The position numbers and the translations under genes were made by a program. From JALZBL01 sp040004775 (GTDB taxonomy: Bacteria > Actinomycetota > Actinomycetes > Mycobacteriales > Jatrophihabitantaceae): a stretch of DNA of 23,595 bases. The stretch spans positions 1-23,595 of the forward strand of contig JBDUAD010000043.1 of NCBI GenBank assembly GCA_040004775.1. Direction: 5' to 3'. This document shows positions 7,862-16,185 of this stretch, in pieces. Every line of letters begins with the position of its first letter. The stretch's first letter is position 1. The notes under the pieces are model-generated. The model had not been told where the DNA came from. It made no database searches and saw nothing but the letters and a program-made list of their open reading frames with translations.

Positions 7862-7890
7862 ACTGTAGCCGAGTCGACGATCTTCTCCAA
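7862..7890 (-). promoter_or_regulatory. sigma70-type promoter for the LALTG-DUF4012 operon
   Basis: On the minus strand TTGGAG (7890-7885) is separated by exactly 17 bases from TACAGT (7867-7862). Both hexamers are close to the housekeeping consensus. The start codon of the LALTG gene lies about 72 bases downstream. The site sits in the 121-base gap behind the photolyase gene, so the surface operon probably has its own promoter. Confidence 0.55.
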
Positions 7891-7911
7891 AGAACGGGTG
7901 GCGGACAATCG

Positions 7912-9396
7912 TCACGGCGGGGTGCCGTCGTGACGGCGGGCGGCTGCTTCGGCCACCGTGGCCTCGAGGTCGCGTAGTCGGTCGAGCCCGCGCAGGGGTT
8001 GGGCCATGCGGTGGTTGCCGGCCAGCCGCTCCCGGTTACGGGCCAGGAACTCCCAGTACCCGGCGGTGTAGGGGCATGCCTTCGGTCCCACCCGCACCGA
8101 CGGGGTGTACGCACAGCCGCCGCAGTAGTCGCTCATCCGGTTGATGTACGCACCGCCGGCGGCATACGGCTTGGTGGCCATGATGCCGCCGTCGGCGTGC
8201 TGGGACATGCCGACCACATTGGGCACCATGACCCAGTCGTAGCCGTCAACGAAATTGCGGTGGTACCAATCCGTGAGCTCGTCGGGTCGCCAGCCCTGCT
8301 GCAACGCGTAGTTGCCGAGCACCATCAGCCGGGGGATGTGGTGCACCCAGGCGTGGTCGCGCACTCCGCGCAGCACGTCCGACAGACACCGGGCCTCCAC
8401 CGCGTCCGCGTCGAGGTCGCGGAACCATTGGGGCAACGGCCGGCCGGCGGCCAGAGCGTTGCCGTTGCGGTAGTCCGGGCCGAGATACCAGTAGATGTTC
8501 CAGACGTAGTCGCGCCAGCCGATCACCTGCCGCACGAATCCCTCGACCGACGCCAACGGCGCCGCTCCCGAGCGGTAGGCCGCCTCCGCCCGGTGCACCA
8601 CCTCGAGCGGGTCGAGCAGCCCGAGGTTGAGCGTCGCCGACAGTCGCGAATGAGCCATCCAGTCGTCGCCGGCCAGCATCGCGTCCTCGTACGGACCGAA
8701 CAAACCCAACCGGTGGTCGAGGAAGTCGTCCACCGCATAGAGGGCCTCCTCGCGGGCGACCGCGAATCGCCGCGGCCCGTCCACCCCGGTGAACGAGACG
8801 ACACCGGCCCGTTCCCAGGCGTCGAGGTCCCGCCGGACCTCGTCGTCGATCTCGTCCTCGTTCGGCCACCACGGATCAGGCAGCTCGAGCCGGGTGGCGC
8901 CCTTCGGCGGCGGGCGGCGGTTGTCGGCGTCGAAGTTCCACCGCCCTCCGACCGGCTCCGAACCTTCCATCAACACGTCGAACCGGCGCCGGGCGTCGCG
9001 GTAGAAGTCCTCCATTAACAGGCGGCGACGCCCGCGGCCGGCGGCCCAGGCGGTGAAGTCCTCCTGGCCGGTGGCGAACCCGCGGGCCGGCAGCACCTCG
9101 ACGTCGGGCCGCGCGGCCACGAACCGGTCGGCGGCGAAGCTGGTCGGCCGGCACACCGTCAGTGGCTCGCCGACCCGGTCGAGCGCCTCGGCGTAGGTCT
9201 CGGTCCGCTCATAGCGGCACTGGTCGCCCAGCTCGGCCGCCCGGTGGCGCATCGCCGACAGCACGAGATGCGCCTTCTGCCGGTGGAACCGGCGCCGCGC
9301 GAACACCCGGCGCGACTCGATGAGCAGCACCGGCTGGTCCTGTGCGTCGAGGAAGTGCGGACCGAGTTGGTCGGCGAATAACCAGCGACGGATCAT
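7912..9396 (-). CDS. iron-sulfur prokaryotic (6-4) photolyase / cryptochrome-related protein
   Basis: The 494-residue protein belongs to the FeS-BCP branch of photolyases and cryptochromes (Agrobacterium PhrB type). An N-terminal Rossmann-like domain (about 1-130) begins IRRWLFADQLGPHF. It is followed by the family landmarks GGRWNFDADNR (150-160), FGPYEDAM (233-240) and GWRDYVWNIYW (293-303). Four cysteines, Cys337, Cys425, Cys428 and Cys441 (the last three in DYCGGC and KACPYT), are spaced as the ligands of the 4Fe-4S cluster of this family. The expected role is light-driven repair of pyrimidine (6-4) photoproducts using FAD; a light-sensor role cannot be excluded. The ATG at 9396 begins the usual N terminus. 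It is divergent from the DUF2630 gene across 72 bases. Confidence 0.92.
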   Translation of the reverse strand: MIRRWLFADQLGPHFLDAQDQPVLLIESRRVFARRRFHRQKAHLVLSAMRHRAAELGDQCRYERTETYAEALDRVGEPLTVCRPTSFAADRFVAARPDVEVLPARGFATGQEDFTAWAAGRGRRRLLMEDFYRDARRRFDVLMEGSEPVGGRWNFDADNRRPPPKGATRLELPDPWWPNEDEIDDEVRRDLDAWERAGVVSFTGVDGPRRFAVAREEALYAVDDFLDHRLGLFGPYEDAMLAGDDWMAHSRLSATLNLGLLDPLEVVHRAEAAYRSGAAPLASVEGFVRQVIGWRDYVWNIYWYLGPDYRNGNALAAGRPLPQWFRDLDADAVEARCLSDVLRGVRDHAWVHHIPRLMVLGNYALQQGWRPDELTDWYHRNFVDGYDWVMVPNVVGMSQHADGGIMATKPYAAGGAYINRMSDYCGGCAYTPSVRVGPKACPYTAGYWEFLARNRERLAGNHRMAQPLRGLDRLRDLEATVAEAAARRHDGTPP

Positions 9397-9468
9397 CCGC
9401 CGACGCTATCCGCGCACCAGTAGCGTGACGCGGACAGGTACCCCTCCGCGACGAACGGACACGCCGGC

Positions 9469-9711
9469 ATGGACGACACCGAGATCCTCGCTCACATCCA
9501 CGAACTGGTGGAGGAGGAGAAGCGGCTGCGCACCGAGCACACCGGCGAGGGGCTGCGCGGCGAGGACCGCGGGCGCCTGCAGTCGCTGGAGGAGCAGCTC
9601 GACCAGGCGTGGGACCTGCTGCGCCGCCGCCGGGCGCAGCAGGAAGCCGGTGCCGCCGAGACCGAGACCGGCGAGCGCAGCGCCGACCAGGTGGAGCACT
9701 ACCTGCAGTAG
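9469..9711 (+). CDS. DUF2630 family small coiled-coil protein
   Basis: This 80-residue acidic protein is highly charged and almost entirely helical. The opening DDTEILAHIHELVEEEKRLR, then RLQSLEEQLDQAWDLLRRRRA, matches the small actinobacterial family DUF2630. Its function is unknown. The heptad-like spacing of Leu and Ile suggests a coiled coil or helical hairpin. The ATG at 9469 has only a weak ribosome-binding site (CGGAC) but is the usual family start. The gene is transcribed away from the photolyase and ends 43 bases before the convergent end of pknB. Confidence 0.85.
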   Translation: MDDTEILAHIHELVEEEKRLRTEHTGEGLRGEDRGRLQSLEEQLDQAWDLLRRRRAQQEAGAAETETGERSADQVEHYLQ

Positions 9712-9754
9712 CCGGTTACCCGAGCTGCACCCAACTCGCCCGGTCCTGAGCGGC

Positions 9755-11698
9755 TCACGCCGGACAGGGGGGCAGACCCGTCCGCGAGGGCGTCTTCGTC
9801 GGCGTTGGCGTCGGCGTCGGCGTCGGCGCAGGAGTGGTACCCGTCGCCGTGGTCCCGGTCGGTGACGTGGACGCCGGTGACGTCGGCGGGGTCGGCGTCG
9901 GCGGTGGCGTAGTGCACGTCACCGGAGGCGGGGCGTCGGCGTAAACGAAGATCACGATCTCGCGTTTCACATCGACCAACGAACCGCTGGCCGGACTAGT
10001 CCGCACGATCGTGCCGTTGCGCTTCGGATCGTTGTTGGGCACCGTCTCCGGATTCGGCCTGACGTTCAAGAAACCCCTCTGATTCAGGGCGGCGGAGCCG
10101 TCGGAGAAGGACTTGCCGCCGACGTCCGGGATCACGAGCTGACCGGTGGAGTAGTCGAAGCTGATCTTGCTGCCCTTGTCCGCCGACTCTCCCGGCGACG
10201 GATTTTGCTTGGTGACGGTGCCGGCCGGCTTGCGGTCGTTGACCGCCTTGAAGGTGCCCACGGCGAAACCGGCCTTGGTGATCTGCGTGAGCGCGTCCGG
10301 GTACTTGGTCAGCGCCGGCACCGGGACCTGCTCGAGACCGATGAAGATCGCGATCGTCACCGATGTGTTGACGTTGACCACGCCGCCCGGGTCCGGGTTC
10401 TGCGTGCAGACCTGGCCCTTCTGCACCGTAGGCACGGCACACACCCGCAGGCTCTCCACCGGCGCGGCCAGGGCCAGCTTGTTGGTCTTGATCCTGCCGG
10501 CCGCCGCGGGCTGGGTCAGTCCCACGAGATTCGGCACCTGGGTGGTCTCCACCGGCGGCGCGGCTTTCTGCTTGTCCCCGGACCGCAGCAGGGCATACGC
10601 CGTGCCGCCGATGACGAGGAGCAGGGCGAGGACCACCGCGGTCCAGATCAGGGCGGTGCGCCGACCGCTGCGGGGATCGTCGCCGTCCTCGCCGAGCGGC
10701 ACCACACCGGAGTCACCCGGGCGACGCGGCGGCAGGTTGGCCACCGTGGCCGCGCCGGCCGCTCCCGCCGCGGCGCCCGCAGCCAGACCGGCGGCCCCGC
10801 GCGGGCGCAGCAGCTGGGTGCGCTCCTCGTCGCTGAGCACCGGCTCGGCGCTCACCGGCCGGTCGGCGATCGCCCGCTGGAGATCGGCGCGCATGTCGGC
10901 GGCCGACTGGTAGCGGTTGAGCGGGTTCTTGGCCAGCGCCTTCATGACGATCGAATCCAGCGTCCGGGGCACCGCCGGATTGACCGTGGACGGAACCGCG
11001 GCACTCTCGCGCACGTGCTGGTAGGCCACGGCCACCGGGGAGTCGCCCTGGAACGGCGGGCTGCCGGTGACCAGTTCGTAAAGCAGGCAGCCGGTGGAGT
11101 AGACGTCGGAGCGAGCGTCCACCGTCTCCCCGCGGGCCTGCTCGGGCGAGAGGTACTGCGCAGTGCCGATCACCGCGGCGGTCTGCGTCATTGTCGCTGC
11201 TTCATCGGCCACCGCCCGCGCGATGCCGAAGTCCATCACCTTGACCGCGCCGGCGCGCGTGATCATGACGTTGGCCGGCTTGATGTCGCGGTGGATGATC
11301 CCGTGCCGATGACTGAAGTCGAGCGCCGCGCACACCTCGCTCACGATCTCCATCGCCCGGGTGGAGTCGAGGCGCTTCTCGCTGGTGAGGATCTCGCGCA
11401 AGGTCCGGCCGTCGACGTACTCCATGACGATGTAGGGCACGACGGTGTCGCCGATGTGGTCCTCGCCGGTGTCGTACACCGCGACGATGGACGGGTGATT
11501 CAGCCCGCCGGCCGACTGGGCCTCACGGCGGAAGCGGCTCTGGAACGACGGGTCCCGGGCCAGATCGGTGCGCATGATCTTGAGCGCCACTTGTCGCCCG
11601 AGGCGCACGTCACGACCCAGGTGCACCTCGGCCATGCCGCCATAGCCGAGGAGGGCACCCAACTCGTAACGGTTGCCGACCAACCGGGGCTCAGTCAT
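9755..11698 (-). CDS. pknB: Ser/Thr protein kinase PknB with three PASTA domains
   Basis: This 647-residue membrane kinase controls growth and division by phosphorylating cell-wall and division proteins. The kinase domain (about 11-275) has the Gly-rich loop GYGGMAEV, catalytic Lys40, HRDIKPAN with Asp138, DFG at 156-158, and activation-loop Thr171 and Thr173. This numbering matches M. tuberculosis PknB exactly. A transmembrane helix spans about 348-371. Three PASTA repeats follow (about 386-454, 455-518, 520-588), one fewer than in M. tuberculosis, then a 59-residue Thr/Pro tail. PASTA1 contains Cys420 and Cys431, possibly a disulfide. The ATG at 11698 is chosen over the adjacent GTG at 11701 because AAGGA lies five bases before it. 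It is the last gene of the operon, 15 bases after pbpA. Confidence 0.97.
   Translation of the reverse strand: MTEPRLVGNRYELGALLGYGGMAEVHLGRDVRLGRQVALKIMRTDLARDPSFQSRFRREAQSAGGLNHPSIVAVYDTGEDHIGDTVVPYIVMEYVDGRTLREILTSEKRLDSTRAMEIVSEVCAALDFSHRHGIIHRDIKPANVMITRAGAVKVMDFGIARAVADEAATMTQTAAVIGTAQYLSPEQARGETVDARSDVYSTGCLLYELVTGSPPFQGDSPVAVAYQHVRESAAVPSTVNPAVPRTLDSIVMKALAKNPLNRYQSAADMRADLQRAIADRPVSAEPVLSDEERTQLLRPRGAAGLAAGAAAGAAGAATVANLPPRRPGDSGVVPLGEDGDDPRSGRRTALIWTAVVLALLLVIGGTAYALLRSGDKQKAAPPVETTQVPNLVGLTQPAAAGRIKTNKLALAAPVESLRVCAVPTVQKGQVCTQNPDPGGVVNVNTSVTIAIFIGLEQVPVPALTKYPDALTQITKAGFAVGTFKAVNDRKPAGTVTKQNPSPGESADKGSKISFDYSTGQLVIPDVGGKSFSDGSAALNQRGFLNVRPNPETVPNNDPKRNGTIVRTSPASGSLVDVKREIVIFVYADAPPPVTCTTPPPTPTPPTSPASTSPTGTTATGTTPAPTPTPTPTPTKTPSRTGLPPCPA
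9798..9827 (-). repeat. six-base repeat coding the Thr-Pro tail of PknB
   Basis: On the plus strand GTCGGC is repeated with one variant unit (GTTGGC). On the coding strand it encodes PTPTPTPTPT near the C terminus of PknB. The unit is two codons, so gain or loss of copies would keep the frame and only change tail length. Confidence 0.7.
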
Positions 11699-11713
11699 CA
11701 CAGTCCTTCATCA

Positions 11714-13225
11714 CTATTTGATCCCGATCGAGTCGAGGTAGGCCTTCATCACCGCGGCCGCGACCGGGGCGGCCGCCTTGCCGCCGGTGGTCTCGCCGCC
11801 GGTCACGCCGCCGTTCTCCAACACCACGGCGACCGCGATCCGCGGCTTCTCCACCGGGGCGAAGCCGGAGAACCAGGCGTGGGGCGCGCAGGCGCGCTTC
11901 GTGTCCTCGAAGTCCGGCGCGGCGGTGTCCGTGGGACAAGCCACGCCGGTGTCGGCGGTTCCGGTCTTGCCGGCCACGTCGATCCCGGGGATCTGTGCCG
12001 CGGTGCCGGTGCCGTTGGTGACGACGTTCTGCATCATCCGTTTGAGCTCGATCGCCGATTCCTGGTCCATCACCGTGTTGAGCTGCGCAGGAGTCGCGCG
12101 GCTCAGAACGGACAGGTTCGGCGCGAGCTCCTGGGCCACCAGGTACGGCTGCATCAATACGCCGTTGTTGGCCACGCCGGCCGAAATCATGGCCGCCTGC
12201 AGCGGGGTGACCCGCACGTCCCGCTGGCCGATGGCGCTCTGGGCCAGCGCGGCCTGGTCCACCACCGGGCCCATCGTCGAGGCCGTCACCGGCAGCGGCA
12301 CCGTCCGGGACTGGTCGTCGATACCGAACAGCGCCGCCTCGTTGCGCACCGCCAACGTGCCCAGGTCCATGGCCAGCTTGGCGAATGCCGTGTTGCACGA
12401 GATGGTCAGCGCCCGGTCCAGGCTCACCTTGCCCCCACCTCCGCAACTCTCGCCGCCGAAGTTCTCCAGGCTGGTCGTGCTCTGCGGCAGGTTCAGCCTG
12501 TCCGGCGCGGCCAGCACGGTGGCCGGTGTCCGCCCGTTCTGCAGCGCGGTCGCGGCAACGACGACCTTGAACACCGAGCCGGGCGGATAGGTCTGGTTGA
12601 GCGCCCGGTTGAGCAGCGGCATGCCCGGATCGTCACTGAGTTTGCGGTAGGCCCGTTCGATGTCGTCGGGGTTGTGCGAGCTCAGCGCGGATGGGTCGTA
12701 GCTCGGAGTGCTCACGGCGGCCAGGATGGCCCCGGTGGCCGGGTCCAGGGCCACCACCGCGCCGCGGCGGCCGACGAGTTGCTTGAACGCCTCAGCCTGC
12801 GCGGCCCGGTTCAGAGTCAGCACCACGCTTCCGCCGCGAGGGTCGCGCCCGGTCAGCAGGTCGGCGAAGCGGGTACCGAAGAGCCGCGGGTCGTTGCCGT
12901 TGAGCAGGTTCGACTCGGCCGCCTCCATGCCGCTCTCGCCGTAGAACAGTGAGTAGTAGCCGGTGATCGGGCCGTAGAGCGTGCCCTGGGGGTACTTGCG
13001 CAGGTACTTGTAACGGTCGGTGGTCTTCACCGACAGCGCGACCGGCACGCCCTGCACGACGATTGCGCCGCGCTGGCGGGAGTACTCGTCGAGCAGGACG
13101 CGGCTGTTGGCCGGGTTGGAGCGGTAGCTGTTGCCACGCACCACCTGGACGAAGTTGAGGTTGAGCACCAGCGCGAGCAGCAGGACGCCCATGGCCACCG
13201 CCACGCGGCGAATCGGGCGGTTCAC
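11714..13225 (-). CDS. pbpA: class B penicillin-binding protein PbpA
   Basis: The 503-residue transpeptidase cross-links peptidoglycan outside the membrane. An N-terminal membrane anchor (about 7-28) is followed by a dimerisation-like domain and the transpeptidase domain. The catalytic motifs are SVFK at 217-220 (nucleophile Ser217), SCN at 276-278 and KTGT at 420-423. The position between rodA and pknB and the length agree with PbpA of mycobacteria. The start GTG at 13225 overlaps the rodA stop (GTGA), so the SEDS glycosyltransferase and its transpeptidase partner are translationally coupled. Four further cysteines (Cys261, Cys277, Cys430, Cys446) lie in the extracytoplasmic domain. No missing motif was seen. 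Confidence 0.95.
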   Translation of the reverse strand: MNRPIRRVAVAMGVLLLALVLNLNFVQVVRGNSYRSNPANSRVLLDEYSRQRGAIVVQGVPVALSVKTTDRYKYLRKYPQGTLYGPITGYYSLFYGESGMEAAESNLLNGNDPRLFGTRFADLLTGRDPRGGSVVLTLNRAAQAEAFKQLVGRRGAVVALDPATGAILAAVSTPSYDPSALSSHNPDDIERAYRKLSDDPGMPLLNRALNQTYPPGSVFKVVVAATALQNGRTPATVLAAPDRLNLPQSTTSLENFGGESCGGGGKVSLDRALTISCNTAFAKLAMDLGTLAVRNEAALFGIDDQSRTVPLPVTASTMGPVVDQAALAQSAIGQRDVRVTPLQAAMISAGVANNGVLMQPYLVAQELAPNLSVLSRATPAQLNTVMDQESAIELKRMMQNVVTNGTGTAAQIPGIDVAGKTGTADTGVACPTDTAAPDFEDTKRACAPHAWFSGFAPVEKPRIAVAVVLENGGVTGGETTGGKAAAPVAAAVMKAYLDSIGIK

Positions 13226-14766
13226 GCCGCCACCTCGGCCGGTTCGTCCTCAGTGGCGTCGGCTGGGCCGACCGGGCGTGGTCGCCGGGCCGCGTCGGAC
13301 ACCCGAACCAACAGGGCCAGCAGGACGTAGTTGGCGACGAGTGAGGAGCCGCCGTAGGACAGGAACGGCATGGTCAGGCCGGTCTCGGGCAGCAGGCGGG
13401 TGGCGCCGGCCATCACGATGAAGGTCTGCAGGCCGAGGGAGAACGACAGTCCGGTGGCCAGCAACTTGCTGAACGCGTCGCGGGCCGACAGCGCCGCGCT
13501 CAGCCCGCGAAAGATCAGCAGCCCGTACACGGTGAGGATGGCGACCAGGCCGAAGAGACCGAGTTCCTCGCCGAACGCGCTGACGATGAAGTCGCTCTTG
13601 ACGACCGGAACGGTCTCCGGACGACCACCACCGAGCCCGGTGCCGAACAGGCCACCGGTGCCGAGCCCGAACAGCGACTGCGACAGCTGGTAGCCGGCGT
13701 CGCCGGTGTCAAACGGATGCAGCCAGACGTCGACGCGAGTTCGCAGGGTGTCGAAGAGCTGGTAGGCCAGGTAGGTGCCGCCGGCGAACAGCAGCAGGCC
13801 GATGACGAGCCAGCTCACCCGCTCCGTCGCCACATAGAGCAGCACGACGAACACGCCGAAGAACATGAGCGACGTGCCGAGGTCGTGCCCACGAACCAGC
13901 ACGCCGATGCAGATCAACCAGGCCAGCACCAACGGGCCGACGTCCCGTCCGCGCGGCAGCTCCAAACCCAGGACGGTCCGCCCGGCCGCGGACAGCACGT
14001 CGCGCTTACTTACCAGGTAGGCCGCGGCGAAGATGGTCAACGCGATCTTGCTGAGCTCGCCGGGTTGGATGGAGAAGCCGCCGACGCGGATCCAGATGCG
14101 GGCGCCGTTCACCTGGGAGATGCGGGCGGGCAGGACCGAGGGCAGGGCGAGGAACACCAGGCCGGCCAGGCCGAGGGTGTAGCCGTAACGGGCGAGCACC
14201 CGGTGGTCACGCAGGAACAGCAGGATGCCGACGAACAGGGCCAGCCCGAGCGCCGTCCACACCACCTGGGTGGGAGCCGACGGGCCGGAGTAGCGGTCCG
14301 GGCCGCCCTCGGCCGCGCTCTGCTTCAGCCCGAGGTCCAGGCGGTGGATCATTACCAGGCCGAGCCCGTTGATCAGCACGACGCAGGGCAGCAGGACGGG
14401 ATCGGCGTAGCGGGCCCGCCACCGGATGGCGATGTGCGCCACCAGGGCCAGCACCAGCGCGAACGTCCCGTACGAGGCGATGCGACCGCTGACCCGACCG
14501 TCCCGGGTGGCCTCGATGATCGCCTCGGCTGCGGCTACGACGACCACCGCCGCCAGCGACAGGACCAGCTCCGTGCCCCGGCCGGCAGGCATCCGGGGAT
14601 CGCTGCTGCGCTCGCTGTCGGGCCGACGCTCGTCGGCAGCCTGGTCGGAGCGGCCGTCGGAGCCGGTGGTACCCGGGTCCGGTCCGCCACCGTTGCGTGC
14701 GGCGTCGGCGCGACGGTTGCGTGCGGCGTCGCCGCGACGGCGTCCGCGCAAGCCGAGGGCGCTCAT
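13222..14766 (-). CDS. rodA: SEDS-family peptidoglycan polymerase RodA/FtsW
   Basis: The 514-residue polytopic membrane protein belongs to the SEDS family, which polymerises lipid II into glycan strands together with a class B PBP. A hydrophilic N-terminal extension of about 60 residues precedes roughly a dozen hydrophobic helices. Family signatures include GARIWIRVGGFSIQPGELSK in the middle, GHDLGTSLMFFGV, and the C-terminal PETGLTMPFLSYGGSS. The ATG at 14766 is preferred over longer openings because it overlaps the pstP stop (ATGA), and because upstream sequence in this frame only reads through the repeat-coded tail of pstP. RodA is likely the elongation-type member by operon position; the name FtsW is also used for homologues at this locus. 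Confidence 0.94.
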   Translation of the reverse strand: MSALGLRGRRRGDAARNRRADAARNGGGPDPGTTGSDGRSDQAADERRPDSERSSDPRMPAGRGTELVLSLAAVVVVAAAEAIIEATRDGRVSGRIASYGTFALVLALVAHIAIRWRARYADPVLLPCVVLINGLGLVMIHRLDLGLKQSAAEGGPDRYSGPSAPTQVVWTALGLALFVGILLFLRDHRVLARYGYTLGLAGLVFLALPSVLPARISQVNGARIWIRVGGFSIQPGELSKIALTIFAAAYLVSKRDVLSAAGRTVLGLELPRGRDVGPLVLAWLICIGVLVRGHDLGTSLMFFGVFVVLLYVATERVSWLVIGLLLFAGGTYLAYQLFDTLRTRVDVWLHPFDTGDAGYQLSQSLFGLGTGGLFGTGLGGGRPETVPVVKSDFIVSAFGEELGLFGLVAILTVYGLLIFRGLSAALSARDAFSKLLATGLSFSLGLQTFIVMAGATRLLPETGLTMPFLSYGGSSLVANYVLLALLVRVSDAARRPRPVGPADATEDEPAEVAA

Positions 14767-16160
14767 CGAGGCTCTCGGCAGTCGGTGCCGGCCTCGGGCG
14801 TGGTCGTCGGGGTTGCGATCGGCGTCCGGGTTGCGATCGGCGTCGGGCTGGCCGTCGGGGTCTTGGGCGCCGTCGGGGTCTTGGGCGCCGTCGGGGTCTT
14901 GGGCGCCGTCGGGGTCTTGGATGCCGTCGGGGTCTTGGTGGCCGTCGGTGTCGGAGTGGGGGTGGGATGTGAGGTCGGCGCGACCGCGGCGACGCACACC
15001 GGCAACAGATTGCTCTCGCGCAAGCGGCCGAGGATGGTCTCGGCGTCGGTCCGGCTGCTGGCGGTGATGCCGGCTTCGACCTGTGACCGGGCCGCCGGCT
15101 CGAGGTCGATCATGTGCAGCTCGCTTTGCTCGACCACGCTGTAGAAGCGCAGTGGCCCGAACGCGGTGTTCACGCCCTTGAACACCGCGACGAGGTCACC
15201 GGAGCGCCCGACGTAGTACTGGCGCTGGGTCCAGCTCCACGTGCCCAATGCCGCCACGACCAGCACCGCGGCGATCAGCGCCGGAACGATGGTTCGCGGC
15301 CAGCGCCGTTCCCGGGTCCTGCCGGTCCGCCGGACCGGTCGGCGCGAACCCAGGCCGGCGGCGCGGGCGGCCGGACTCTCGTCGTCAGCGGTGTCCTCGC
15401 TCGGGTCCACGACCGCCCCGGCGATCACCGGGACCTCGTCGCCGTCGCCCTCGACCACGTCGGCCACGATGACGGTGACGTTGTCGGGGCCGCCCCCGCG
15501 CAGGGCCAGGGCGACCAACCGGTCGGCCGCCTCCTGCGGATCGCCCGGGGCCAGCGCCTCGAGCACGGTGTCGGCCCGCAGGACGTCGGTCAGCCCGTCA
15601 CTGCACAGCAGGTAGCGGTCGCCGGCGCGAGCCTCGCGGATGGAGATGTCGGGATCGACCGCCGCGCCGTTGAGGGCGCGCAGGATCACCGACTTGCGCG
15701 GATGGGTCATCGCCTCGTCCGGGGTGAGGCGACCGGTGTCGACCAGGGACTGCACGTAGGTGTCGTCGTGGGTGATCTGGGCCAGGTGACCGTTGCGCAG
15801 CAAGTAGGCCCGTGAATCACCGACGTGGACCAGCCCGACCTTCGTGCCCGAGAAGCGCAAGGCGGTGAGCGTGGTCCCCATCCCCTCGAGGTTGGCGTTG
15901 CGCTGGACCTGCAGGGACAGGCTGTCGTTGGCGTCCTCCACCGCCTCGCGCAACGAGGTCATGACGTCGTCGACGTGGCGGTCCTCGTCCAGGAATTCCA
16001 CCGCGCCGATGACGACCTTGCTGGCGACCTCGCCCCCGGCGTGCCCGCCCATGCCGTCGGCGATGGCGAGCAGCCGGGGGCCGGCATACACCGAGTCCTC
16101 GTTGTTGCGCCGGACGAGGCCCTTGTCCGAACGGACCGCGTAGCGCAGGCTCAGGCTCAC
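14763..16160 (-). CDS. pstP: PP2C-type Ser/Thr phosphatase PstP
   Basis: This 465-residue membrane phosphatase reverses PknB-type phosphorylation. The cytoplasmic PP2C domain (about 1-238) has RSDKGLVRRNNEDS, DGMGGHAGGE, GMGTTLTAL, HVGDSRAYL, CSDGLTD and GGPDNVTV, with the metal-binding aspartates intact. A basic linker leads to a transmembrane helix (about 290-310). The extracytoplasmic part of about 85 residues, including FGPLRFYSVVEQSE, is followed by a 70-residue Thr/Pro/Lys tail made of repeated KTPTAP units. The start is a GTG at 16160 with a poor ribosome-binding site, 25 bases after the fhaB stop. Its stop overlaps the rodA start. The tail is odd: it is coded by a perfect 18-base tandem repeat. 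Confidence 0.95.
   Translation of the reverse strand: MSLSLRYAVRSDKGLVRRNNEDSVYAGPRLLAIADGMGGHAGGEVASKVVIGAVEFLDEDRHVDDVMTSLREAVEDANDSLSLQVQRNANLEGMGTTLTALRFSGTKVGLVHVGDSRAYLLRNGHLAQITHDDTYVQSLVDTGRLTPDEAMTHPRKSVILRALNGAAVDPDISIREARAGDRYLLCSDGLTDVLRADTVLEALAPGDPQEAADRLVALALRGGGPDNVTVIVADVVEGDGDEVPVIAGAVVDPSEDTADDESPAARAAGLGSRRPVRRTGRTRERRWPRTIVPALIAAVLVVAALGTWSWTQRQYYVGRSGDLVAVFKGVNTAFGPLRFYSVVEQSELHMIDLEPAARSQVEAGITASSRTDAETILGRLRESNLLPVCVAAVAPTSHPTPTPTPTATKTPTASKTPTAPKTPTAPKTPTAPKTPTASPTPIATRTPIATPTTTPEAGTDCREPR
14851..14958 (-). repeat. 18-base tandem repeat in the 3' end of pstP
   Basis: Six consecutive 18-base units start at 14851. The first three are identical, GCCGTCGGGGTCTTGGGC on the plus strand, the next two differ in the last two bases, and the sixth is diverged. 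They encode the KTPTAP/KTPTAS repeats of the PstP tail. A related two-copy repeat lies just before, near 14818-14850. The unit length is a multiple of three, so copy-number changes would not shift the frame. Confidence 0.85.
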
Positions 16161-16185
16161 CGCGCCAGCCGCTTCGTCGAGGCCC

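Noticed and set aside
9712..9754. Terminator between the convergent DUF2630 and pknB genes
   Set aside because: Only a four-pair CGAG/CTCG stem with a ten-base loop is visible, too weak to call.
10205..12952. A 915-codon open frame on the plus strand opposite pknB and pbpA
   Set aside because: Both genes on the other strand are certain by motifs. The frame spans the boundary between two genes and has shadow-like His/Arg/Gly composition.
14818..14958. Possible CRISPR-like or regulatory repeat array
   Set aside because: The units are contiguous 18-mers without spacers and encode the PstP tail in frame, so they are a coding tandem repeat.
14767..14997. N-terminal extension of RodA with repeated DPDGAQ
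   Set aside because: This is the pstP tail repeat read in another frame. The ATG at 14766 overlapping the pstP stop is the better start.
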